Source: Chakrabartyella piscis
GTDB taxonomy: Bacteria; Bacillota; Clostridia; Lachnospirales; Anaerotignaceae
Assembly: GCA_030067835.1 (NCBI GenBank)
Contig: CP092441.1
Location: 682,001-746,000 of the forward strand
Reading direction: 5' to 3'
Length of the DNA stretch: 64,000 nt
The translations under genes and the position numbers were made by a program. Below, one piece after another: positions 57,589-64,000 of this stretch. Position 1 is the first letter of the stretch, and each line of letters starts with the position of its first letter. Below the pieces are notes generated by a model. That model searched no databases and was not told the DNA's origin. It was given only the letters and a program-made list of their open reading frames with translations.

Positions 57589-58629
57589 ATGGAAGAAAAA
57601 TTGCGATTGCTGAAGCGAATTGCACCAGATCTTACAGAGGAAATGATTCGTAGATACCGAGTTTTGAAAACGGTGAAGTTGTTGCAACCTTGTGGCAGAC
57701 GAATGGTGGTGCTTTCTCTTGGTATGACAGAAAGAACGGTTCGTAGTGAAATTGAGCGTTTCAGTATGCACAAACTTGTGGAAGTTTCCAAAACCGGTAT
57801 GACTTTGACAGAAGATGGACTTGCTGTTTTGGAAGGCTTGGAACCGATTTTTGCAGTTCTAACAGGGCTTACAGGCTTGGAAGAGAGAGTGACAAAACAC
57901 CTTGGCGTGAAATGTGTGTATATTGCACAAGGGGATGCAGACGATAGTGCAAGAACCAGAAAAGAAATGGGTCAGTTGGCAGTTAGATATTTGTTGGAAC
58001 AAGTCAATGGAAATAGTCGCATTGCCATAACAGGTGGTTCTACCATGGATACTTTGGTGGAAGCGGTTCCAGAAATGGGCAATCCAATTGCAAAAATGGT
58101 GGTGCCGGCTCGTGGTAGCATCGGACGTAAAATGGAGTTGCAAGCAGATACTTTGGCGGTGCGTTTGGCAGATAAGTTGCAAGGGGAATATCGCCTGCTT
58201 CATGTGCCAGATAATTTGAGTGAAACGGCTTTGGAAGAAATGAAAAAACAACCAGACATTGCAGAAACTTTGGAAGAAATGGAAAAAGCAAACATTCTTC
58301 TTTTGGGTGTTGGCAATGGGTTGGAAGTGGCACAAACCAGACGTTTGGATGAAGATGTGCAAGTGTATTTGCAGCAAAAAGGTGCAGTTGCCGAAGCTTG
58401 TGGCTACTACTTTGGTATGGAAGGGGAAGTTTTATACAAAACACCTTCTCTTGCGGTGGATATTAAGAAGGTATCTGGTGCAGACGAAGTCATTGTGGTT
58501 GCAGGTGGCAAACGTAAGGCGGAAAGTATTTTTGCAGTCAGTCGCAGTATCCCAAAGGGTACTTTCATTATAGATGAAGGAGCGGCTATGGAGATTATAT
58601 CCATGCCTCAAAAACATCAAAAAGATTGA
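57589..58629 (+). CDS. cggR: Central glycolytic genes regulator (SorC family)
   Basis: A 346-residue regulator. An N-terminal winged helix (about 15-60: KTVKLLQPCGRRMVVLSLGMTERTVRSEIERF split) precedes the SorC sugar-binding domain with IAITGGSTMDTLVE (about 144), PARGSIGRKMELQA and LLGVGNG. In B. subtilis CggR represses the gap-pgk-tpi-pgm-eno operon and is relieved by fructose-1,6-bisphosphate. Here it heads pgk-tpiA-gpmI, with no gap gene between. GGAGGTG precedes the ATG. Confidence 0.93.
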   Translation: MEEKLRLLKRIAPDLTEEMIRRYRVLKTVKLLQPCGRRMVVLSLGMTERTVRSEIERFSMHKLVEVSKTGMTLTEDGLAVLEGLEPIFAVLTGLTGLEERVTKHLGVKCVYIAQGDADDSARTRKEMGQLAVRYLLEQVNGNSRIAITGGSTMDTLVEAVPEMGNPIAKMVVPARGSIGRKMELQADTLAVRLADKLQGEYRLLHVPDNLSETALEEMKKQPDIAETLEEMEKANILLLGVGNGLEVAQTRRLDEDVQVYLQQKGAVAEACGYYFGMEGEVLYKTPSLAVDIKKVSGADEVIVVAGGKRKAESIFAVSRSIPKGTFIIDEGAAMEIISMPQKHQKD

Positions 58630-58735
58630 ACAAAAAGAGAAAAGGTAACAACTAAGAAACAAAAGGATTGGGTAACAGTAAGTATTGGGAAAACATAAGT
58701 TTGAGAAAAATGTATTTCGAAGGGAGAAATAAAAC

Positions 58736-59929
58736 ATGTTGAGCAAAAAATCAGTAGAAGATCTTCAAGTAAAAGGCAAAAAGGTATTGGTAAGATGTGA
58801 CTTCAACGTTCCATTGCAAGAAGGTGTCATCACAGACGAAAACAGAATCGTTGCTGCACTTCCAACAATTGAAAAATTGGTTGCAGAAGGCGCAAAAGTA
58901 ATTCTTTGTTCCCACATGGGCAAACCAAAAGGCGAAGCAAAACCAGAACTTTCTTTGGCTCCAGTAGCAGTTCGTTTGTCTGAAAAATTGGGCAAAGCAG
59001 TTGTATTTGCTAACGATGACGAAGTTGTTGGTGCAGAAGCAAAAGCTGCTGTTGCTGCAATGAACGATGGCGATGTTGTTTTGTTGCAAAACACACGTTA
59101 CAGAAAAGAAGAAACCAAAAACGAAGAAGCATTCAGCAAAGAATTGGCTTCTTTGGCAGAAATATTTGTAAATGATGCTTTTGGTACAAGCCATAGAGCA
59201 CATTGTTCCACAGTTGGTGTAACAGAATTCGTTTCTGAATCTGCTGTTGGTTACTTGATGGAAAAAGAAATCGCTTTCTTGGGCAATGCAGTCAACAATC
59301 CAGAAAGACCTTTCGTTGCAATCTTGGGTGGTTCCAAAGTATCTGATAAAATTGCTGTAATCAACAACTTGTTGGAAAAAGTAGACACATTGATCATCGG
59401 TGGTGGTATGGCTTATACATTTGCTGTTGCACAAGGTGGTACAGTTGGCGATTCCCTTTTGGAAATGGATAAAGTAGACTATGCAAAAGAAATGATCGCA
59501 AAAGCAAAAGAAAAAGGCGTAAACCTTTTGTTGCCAGTGGATACAGTTGTAATCCAAGGTTTCAGCAATGATGCAGAATCCCAAATCGTTTCCACATTGG
59601 AAATCCCTGATGGCTGGGGTGGTTTGGATATCGGTCCAAAAACAAGAGAAATCTTTGCAGATGCGATCAAAGGCGCTAAAACAGTTATCTGGAATGGACC
59701 TATGGGTGTATTTGAATTCTCCAACTTTGCACACGGTACAGAAGCGGTTGCAATTGCTATGGCTGAAATTGATGCAACAACAATCATTGGTGGTGGTGAT
59801 TCCGCTGCTGCTGTAAACATCTTGGGTTATGGCGATAAAATGACACATATCTCCACAGGTGGCGGTGCTTCCTTGGAATTCTTGGAAGGCAAAGAACTTC
59901 CAGGTGTTGCGGCTGTTCAAGATAAATAA
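58736..59929 (+). CDS. pgk: Phosphoglycerate kinase
   Basis: A 397-residue glycolytic enzyme making ATP from 1,3-bisphosphoglycerate. Motifs: [14 protein letters not shown] (19-32), [48 protein letters not shown], and the nucleotide loop [10 protein letters not shown]-type [11 protein letters not shown] near the C-terminus. Length and ends are typical. A 106-bp gap separates it from cggR. Confidence 0.98.
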   Translation: MLSKKSVEDLQVKGKKVLVRCDFNVPLQEGVITDENRIVAALPTIEKLVAEGAKVILCSHMGKPKGEAKPELSLAPVAVRLSEKLGKAVVFANDDEVVGAEAKAAVAAMNDGDVVLLQNTRYRKEETKNEEAFSKELASLAEIFVNDAFGTSHRAHCSTVGVTEFVSESAVGYLMEKEIAFLGNAVNNPERPFVAILGGSKVSDKIAVINNLLEKVDTLIIGGGMAYTFAVAQGGTVGDSLLEMDKVDYAKEMIAKAKEKGVNLLLPVDTVVIQGFSNDAESQIVSTLEIPDGWGGLDIGPKTREIFADAIKGAKTVIWNGPMGVFEFSNFAHGTEAVAIAMAEIDATTIIGGGDSAAAVNILGYGDKMTHISTGGGASLEFLEGKELPGVAAVQDK

Positions 59930-59943
59930 AATCAAGATCAAAA

Positions 59944-60297
59944 GATAAGACCGTGGGCTTTGCCCGCCACCCATAAACTTTTTGAAAAAAGTTTAAACAA
60001 AAACTTTATTGCCACACGATGCATCGTGTGGGGGTGGAGGCTTGATCGATGTAATATGTAGGGGATGGTCTTGACCATTCCGTTGAAACAAATTTTACTG
60101 TAGGGGAGGATATCATCCTCCTGTGCATTGTATAAGGTAAATACACAATATTATAGGTCAGTATACCACTGGACTTTTTTGCTCAGCGGAAACGTAGTTT
60201 TCGCAGAATAAAGTTTAGGTTAAGCCTTTTCAAAGGCTTACAGGTGTGGACAGAGTCCGTGGTTTTGACCTTATCATTCAAAAAGGAGAATATCATC
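59944..60297 (+). repeat. Composite hairpin spacer between pgk and tpiA
   Basis: The 368-bp gap holds GATAAGACCGTGGGCTTTGCCC (from 59944), an AAACTTTTTGAAAAAAGTTT hairpin (about 59972), a CACACGATGCATCGTGTG palindrome (60013), two variable-stem hairpins (60057-60084 and 60099-60123), and a leader block at 60185-60270. The leader block has GCGGAAACG/CGTAGTTTTCGC-like pairing, ATAAAGTTTAGGT, GCCTTTT-CAAAGGC and GTGTGGACAGAGTCCGTGG. The same block precedes gpmI. No ORF. Confidence 0.75.
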
Positions 60298-61047
60298 ATG
60301 CGTAAAAAAATCGTAGCTGGTAACTGGAAAATGAACAAAACACCTAAAGAAACAGCAGCTTTCTTGAGCGGTGCAAAAGACAAAATGGTATCTGACGCTG
60401 TAGACGTAGTGTTCTGCGTACCTTTCGTAGACTTGCAAGTAGCAGTTGATGCTTTGGCTGGTACAGGCATTGGTGTTGGTGCTGAAAACATGCATTTTGA
60501 AGATGCTGGTGCGTTCACAGGTGAAGTATCTGCTCCTATGCTCAAAGAAATGGGCGTAGAATACGTTGTTTTGGGTCACTCTGAAAGACGTGAATATTTC
60601 GGTGAAACAGACGAAATGATCAACAAAAAAGTGAAAAAAGCTTTGGCTTCTGACTTGAAACCAATTCTTTGCTGTGGCGAAACATTGGAACAACGTGAAG
60701 CTGGTATCACAATCGAATGGGTACGTATGCAAATCAAATGCGGTTTGCTTGGCTTGACAGCTGAAGAAGTACAAAAAGTGGTTTTGGCTTATGAACCAAT
60801 CTGGGCTATCGGTACAGGCAAAACAGCTACATCCGAACAAGCACAAGAAGTGTGTAAAGCAGTGCGTGAAGTGGTTGCTGAAGTTTATGGCGATGCAACA
60901 GCTGACGTGGTTCGTGTACAATATGGCGGTAGCGTAAGTGGTGCGAATGCAGCTGAATTGTTCGCAATGGCTGACATTGATGGCGGTTTGGTAGGTGGCG
61001 CTAGTCTCAAAGAAGATTTTGCTGACATCATCCACTACAACAAATAA
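60298..61047 (+). CDS. tpiA: Triose-phosphate isomerase
   Basis: A 249-residue TIM barrel. Motifs: [10 protein letters not shown] with the catalytic Lys (5-14), [30 protein letters not shown] with the catalytic His, [16 protein letters not shown] with the catalytic Glu (about 166), and the phosphate loops YGGSV and [11 protein letters not shown] 60298 has AAAGGAG nine bases upstream. Flanked on both sides by related composite spacers. Confidence 0.98.
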   Translation: MRKKIVAGNWKMNKTPKETAAFLSGAKDKMVSDAVDVVFCVPFVDLQVAVDALAGTGIGVGAENMHFEDAGAFTGEVSAPMLKEMGVEYVVLGHSERREYFGETDEMINKKVKKALASDLKPILCCGETLEQREAGITIEWVRMQIKCGLLGLTAEEVQKVVLAYEPIWAIGTGKTATSEQAQEVCKAVREVVAEVYGDATADVVRVQYGGSVSGANAAELFAMADIDGGLVGGASLKEDFADIIHYNK

Positions 61048-61074
61048 GAAAACCATAAAGGTCAAGGGAAAGGT

Positions 61075-61300
61075 CAAATGATAAGACCGTCAAGGCTCTG
61101 CCTCGACACTCCGCAAGGGGATAATCCCCTTGACCCTTTTATTTGCAATTTAAAATTGAACGCATATCAATGAATATGCACAAAGTATAAATATACAGGC
61201 GGTCAAAGTACTTTGACCGCAATAATAAAGTTTAGGTCAATCCTTTTCAAAGGATTGTAGGGTGCGGGACAAAGTCCTGCGGTTTTCATCTTTTGATCTT
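61075..61300 (+). repeat. Composite hairpin spacer between tpiA and gpmI
   Basis: It starts with ATGATAAGACCGTCAAGGCTCTGCC (61077 onward), then CAAGGGGATAATCCCCTTG (61114-61132). The leader block is at 61199-61285: GCGGTCAAAG/CTTTGACCGC, AATAAAGTTTAGGT, TCCTTTTCAAAGGA, then TGTAGGGTGCGGGAC-AAA-GTCCTGCGG (61256-61282), itself a variable-stem hairpin. Order and sequence parallel the pgk-tpiA spacer. Confidence 0.78.
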
Positions 61301-61333
61301 GATTTTGACTTTTTAGAAAGAGAGGAAACGAAA

Positions 61334-62881
61334 TTGGATAAAAAAACTACGGTTTTGATGATTTTAGACGGTTATGGCTGGAACGATGAAACAGAAGGCA
61401 ACGCAATTGCTTTGGCAAACACACCTGTATTGGATGGTATCTTTGCAAAATACCCAACAGTAAAAGGTTTTGCAAGTGGTCGTGATGTTGGTTTGCCAGA
61501 TGGCCAGATGGGTAACTCCGAAGTAGGTCATTTGAACATGGGCGCTGGTAGAATTGTATACCAAGAGCTGACTCGTATCACAAAAGCAATCGAAGACGGT
61601 GATTTCTTCGAAAATGCAGAATTATTGTCTGCTGTGGAACATTGCAAAAAGAACAACTCCGCTTTGCATATGTTTGGATTGCTTTCTGACGGTGGTGTGC
61701 ATAGTCATAATACACATTTGTACGCTTTGTTGCGTTTGGCAAAAAAACATAACTTGGAAAAAGTATATGTGCATGCATTCTTGGATGGTAGAGATACACC
61801 TCCATCTTCTGGCGCTGACTTTACATCTGCTTTGGAAGAAAAAATCCGTGAAATTGGCGTTGGCGAAATCGCAAGCGTTATGGGACGTTTCTATGTAATG
61901 GATCGTGACCAAAGATGGGAACGTGTGGAAGAAGCTTATGCAGCAATGGTAACTGGTAAAGGTACAACTGCAACAGACGCAGTAACCGCTATCAAAGACT
62001 CCTATGCAGCTGGCAAAACAGACGAGTTTGTGGCTCCAACCATCATTGTCAAAGAAGATGGTATGGCAAAAGGTAAGATTTCAGACAACGATTCTGTAAT
62101 CTTCTTCAACTTCAGACCTGACCGTGCAAGAGAAATTACAAGAACTTTCTGTGATGCAGAATTCACAGGTTTTGCTCGTGAAAAAGTGGCACAAAACTTG
62201 CAGTTCGTATGCTTCACAGAATACGATAGAAGCATTACAGAAAAAGCAGTTGCCTTCAAACCACAAGTGCTTTCCAATACATTGGGCGAATACCTTTCTT
62301 CTTTGGGTAAAACACAACTTCGTACAGCAGAAACAGAAAAATATGCTCACGTTACTTTCTTCTTCAACGGTGGGGTGGAAGAACCAAACGCAGGTGAAGA
62401 AAGATGGCTTGTACCTTCTCCAAAAGTGGCAACATACGATATGCAACCAGAAATGAGTGCAGTTGCTGTAACAGATGGCTTGGTGAAAGCAATCAACTCC
62501 AAAGAATTTGATTTGATTATCGTAAACTATGCAAATCCAGATATGGTGGGTCATACAGGTATTATTGAAGCAGCTGCAAAAGCTGTGGAAGCTGTGGATG
62601 GCTGTATCGGTCAAGTAATGGAAGCATTGGTTGCAACAGGTGCAAACATGTTCATCTGTGCTGACCACGGTAACAGTGATGTGATGGTGGACTTCGAATC
62701 CAATCAACCATTTACAGCACATACCACAAATCCAGTTCCATTTGTTTTGGTAAACTATACAGATGGCGTTGGCTTGGCTGAAAATGGTAAATTGGCAGAT
62801 ATCGCTCCAACATTGTTGGAAATGATGGGTATTCCAGTACCAGCTGAAATGACAGGTAAAAGCTTGCTTGTTGGTAAATAA
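61334..62881 (+). CDS. gpmI: 2,3-bisphosphoglycerate-independent phosphoglycerate mutase
   Basis: A 515-residue alkaline-phosphatase-superfamily enzyme with two Mn ions. Motifs: LMILDGYGWN (8-17), MGNSEVGHLNMGAGR with the catalytic Ser, SDGGVHSHNTHL, HAFLDGRDTPP, NFRPDRAREITR, and CADHGNSDVM near the end. The start is TTG 61334 preceded by AGAGAGG; this gives the normal family length, whereas an upstream in-frame start would run through the hairpin leader. Enolase is not in the window. Confidence 0.96.
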   Translation: MDKKTTVLMILDGYGWNDETEGNAIALANTPVLDGIFAKYPTVKGFASGRDVGLPDGQMGNSEVGHLNMGAGRIVYQELTRITKAIEDGDFFENAELLSAVEHCKKNNSALHMFGLLSDGGVHSHNTHLYALLRLAKKHNLEKVYVHAFLDGRDTPPSSGADFTSALEEKIREIGVGEIASVMGRFYVMDRDQRWERVEEAYAAMVTGKGTTATDAVTAIKDSYAAGKTDEFVAPTIIVKEDGMAKGKISDNDSVIFFNFRPDRAREITRTFCDAEFTGFAREKVAQNLQFVCFTEYDRSITEKAVAFKPQVLSNTLGEYLSSLGKTQLRTAETEKYAHVTFFFNGGVEEPNAGEERWLVPSPKVATYDMQPEMSAVAVTDGLVKAINSKEFDLIIVNYANPDMVGHTGIIEAAAKAVEAVDGCIGQVMEALVATGANMFICADHGNSDVMVDFESNQPFTAHTTNPVPFVLVNYTDGVGLAENGKLADIAPTLLEMMGIPVPAEMTGKSLLVGK

Positions 62882-62982
62882 TACAACAAAAATTACCATT
62901 TATTTTTGCAAAATCCATGCAGAAAAAACCTTCCTTTGGGTACAATATCTTTGTAACCAAAACAACAAAAGGAGGTCATGAC

Positions 62983-63144
62983 ATGGAAAAATGTAATCAA
63001 TGTATCAAATGTACTGTACAACAATGTAAACACCATCACCAATCCAGAAACTTCTGCACTTTGGATTGTATCGAGGTGGGTACACACGAAGCAAATCCCA
63101 AAATGGATCAATGTACAGATTGTACTTCTTTTGATTTGAGATAA
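62983..63144 (+). CDS. DUF1540-like Cys-rich small protein
   Basis: A 53-residue protein with nine cysteines: CNQCIKC...QQC, FCTLDC and CTDC. The spacing C-x2-C-x2-C, then C...C-x3-C-type, and the ending CTSFDLR resemble DUF1540, a small presumed metal-binding domain of Clostridia and Bacilli. A strong AAAGGAGG precedes ATG 62983. Followed by a terminator. Confidence 0.75.
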   Translation: MEKCNQCIKCTVQQCKHHHQSRNFCTLDCIEVGTHEANPKMDQCTDCTSFDLR

Positions 63145-63150
63145 CAAATG

Positions 63151-63196
63151 ATAATGACCCTTTGCCTATGACGAATAGACAAGGGGTTATTTTTGT
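63151..63196 (+). terminator. Terminator after the Cys-rich protein gene
   Basis: ATAATGACCCTTTG / CAAGGGGTTAT stem, then T5. Confidence 0.85.
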
Positions 63197-63219
63197 TTGG
63201 AATCAGAATGAATTTGAAC

Positions 63220-63263
63220 TGTCATTCAGAGCGTTTGACCTTTTGGTCGAAGAGTGAAGAATC
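63220..63263 (-). repeat. Diverged inverted GATTCTTCG-type unit
   Basis: GTCATTCAGAGCG...GAAGAGTGAAGAATC is an inverted, diverged copy of the unit seen at 29451, 35183 and 37272. Confidence 0.65.
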
Positions 63264-63301
63264 TTTCTTTTGCATTATACTTGGATTTAACAGAAAAAAA
63301 C

Positions 63302-63331
63302 TTGCATTTTGTCGAAGTTGTGGAATATACT
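63302..63331 (+). promoter_or_regulatory. Promoter of the histidine phosphatase gene
   Basis: TTGCAT (63302-63307), 18-bp spacer, TATACT (63326-63331), 19 bp before the gene's ATG. Confidence 0.65.
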
Positions 63332-63349
63332 GAATAAGAGGTGATTGAA

Positions 63350-63949
63350 ATGAGAATTTATATGGTACGCCACGGTGAAACAGATTGCAATGTACGTGGT
63401 ATGTTTTATGGTTGGCATGATTGCGATATCAACGAAAAGGGAATTGCACAAGCAACCAGTTTGCATGAATATTTCAAAGATGTGGAATACGATAAGGTGA
63501 TTTGTAGCGATTTGCTTCGAGCAAAACATACAGCAGAAATCATTGTTGGCGATAAAGAATGTGAATTTATAACCAATGAAAAATTACGTGAATTGAGCTT
63601 TGGCGATTGGGAAAATACATATCCAGATGACATCCATAAACAATATGGATACGATACCAAAAATTGGGGCAAAAGTATTTGGGATGCAGGTCTCATTCCA
63701 AATGGCGAATCCCATGCACAGTTTTATGATCGAATTGTGGCTGGTTTCCAAGAAATTGTAGCAGAGAATAAAGGTAAAACCATCATGATTGTGGCACATA
63801 ATGGAACTTTGTGTGCATTGTTTGCATATTTGACAGGTGTTGGCAGATTGGGCTATTGGAATTTCTTTGCTCATCAAGGGTGTTACAATTCCTTCTTGGT
63901 ATCTGGGGAACGTGTACTTGTGGAGGGGATCAATATTCCAGCAAAATAA
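63350..63949 (+). CDS. Histidine phosphatase family protein (phosphoglycerate-mutase-like)
   Basis: A 199-residue phosphatase. The phosphohistidine motif is MVRHGETDCN (5-14) with the second Arg in CSDLLRAKHTAE, Glu in LRELSFGDWEN, and the second His in IMIVAHNGTLCAL (about 146). Family members dephosphorylate sugar phosphates, nucleotides or cobalamin precursors; the specific substrate is not evident. ATG 63350 has AAGAGGTGA upstream; a GTG nine bases earlier is less likely. Confidence 0.92.
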   Translation: MRIYMVRHGETDCNVRGMFYGWHDCDINEKGIAQATSLHEYFKDVEYDKVICSDLLRAKHTAEIIVGDKECEFITNEKLRELSFGDWENTYPDDIHKQYGYDTKNWGKSIWDAGLIPNGESHAQFYDRIVAGFQEIVAENKGKTIMIVAHNGTLCALFAYLTGVGRLGYWNFFAHQGCYNSFLVSGERVLVEGINIPAK

Positions 63950-63962
63950 ATAAGGTAGTCAA

Positions 63963-63996
63963 ACAGTCAGGATGATGAATTCTTGGCTGTTTTTTC
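63963..63996 (+). terminator. Terminator after the histidine phosphatase gene
   Basis: ACAGTCAGGAT (63963-63973) pairs imperfectly with ATTCTTGGCTGT (63979-63990), then T6. Confidence 0.8.
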
Positions 63997-64000
63997 TTGT

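Noticed and set aside
58751-59974. Open 407-codon minus-strand frame
   Set aside because: Antisense shadow of pgk, caused by biased codon use.
61262-61333. Upstream extension of gpmI
   Set aside because: It would translate the hairpin leader; TTG 61334 has a ribosome site and gives the normal family length.

Overview
The window is a low-GC chromosomal segment from an anaerobic Firmicute, most likely a Clostridia member near Lachnospirales. That placement is inference. It rests on strong TTG leucine codon bias, AGGAGG ribosome sites, TTGACA/TATAAT promoters, a T-box leader, mini-RNase III, type III pantothenate kinases, a membrane pyrophosphatase and a CggR-headed glycolytic operon.

Layout. 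1-6.3 kb: sugar-acid catabolism (galactonate-type dehydratase, TRAP transporter, KDPG-type aldolase, KDG-type kinase, FadR-type regulator). 6.4-15.8 kb: a 2-aminoethylphosphonate (AEP) operon under a DeoR regulator, with phnX, an iron alcohol dehydrogenase, a Ugp/Mal-type ABC importer, a PHP phosphoesterase and phnW. 15.9-24.7 kb: a 585-bp element with inverted ends, an ECF S component, the pyrophosphatase, a leucine-rich-repeat protein, a dITPase/phosphoesterase pair, three tRNAs and a dihydrouridine synthase. 25-28.3 kb: a YczE-like membrane protein and two secreted stalk-domain proteins. 28.5-35.2 kb: ispF, a cysteine T-box with cysE, then cysS, mrnC, rlmB and birA. 35.3-42 kb: a leader with a small ORF and tandem coaX genes, dusB, ung, a pseudouridine synthase and small proteins. 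42.2-45.8 kb: serC-serA-DUF1015, leftward. 46.4-48.5 kb: a stand-alone phage-type lysis module with its own repressor, protease and operators. 48.7-57.4 kb: arylsulfotransferase lipoprotein, a MacB-like ABC system with a large surface protein, PrsW, Nudix and small membrane proteins. 57.5-62.9 kb: cggR-pgk-tpiA-gpmI. 63-64 kb: a Cys-rich protein and a histidine phosphatase.

Intergenic spaces from 15.8 kb onward carry about 34 short hairpins with a constant frame (GTAGGG at one end, CCG at the other) but a stem sequence that differs from copy to copy. Several larger imperfect palindromes (163-585 bp, no transposase) fill other spacers. The first 15.7 kb has none of these.

The most unusual items are: the lysis module, whose 14-bp operators sit inside both divergent promoters; the variable-stem hairpin family; the overlapping coaX paralogues with different active-site-motif changes; and the paired composite spacers on both sides of tpiA.
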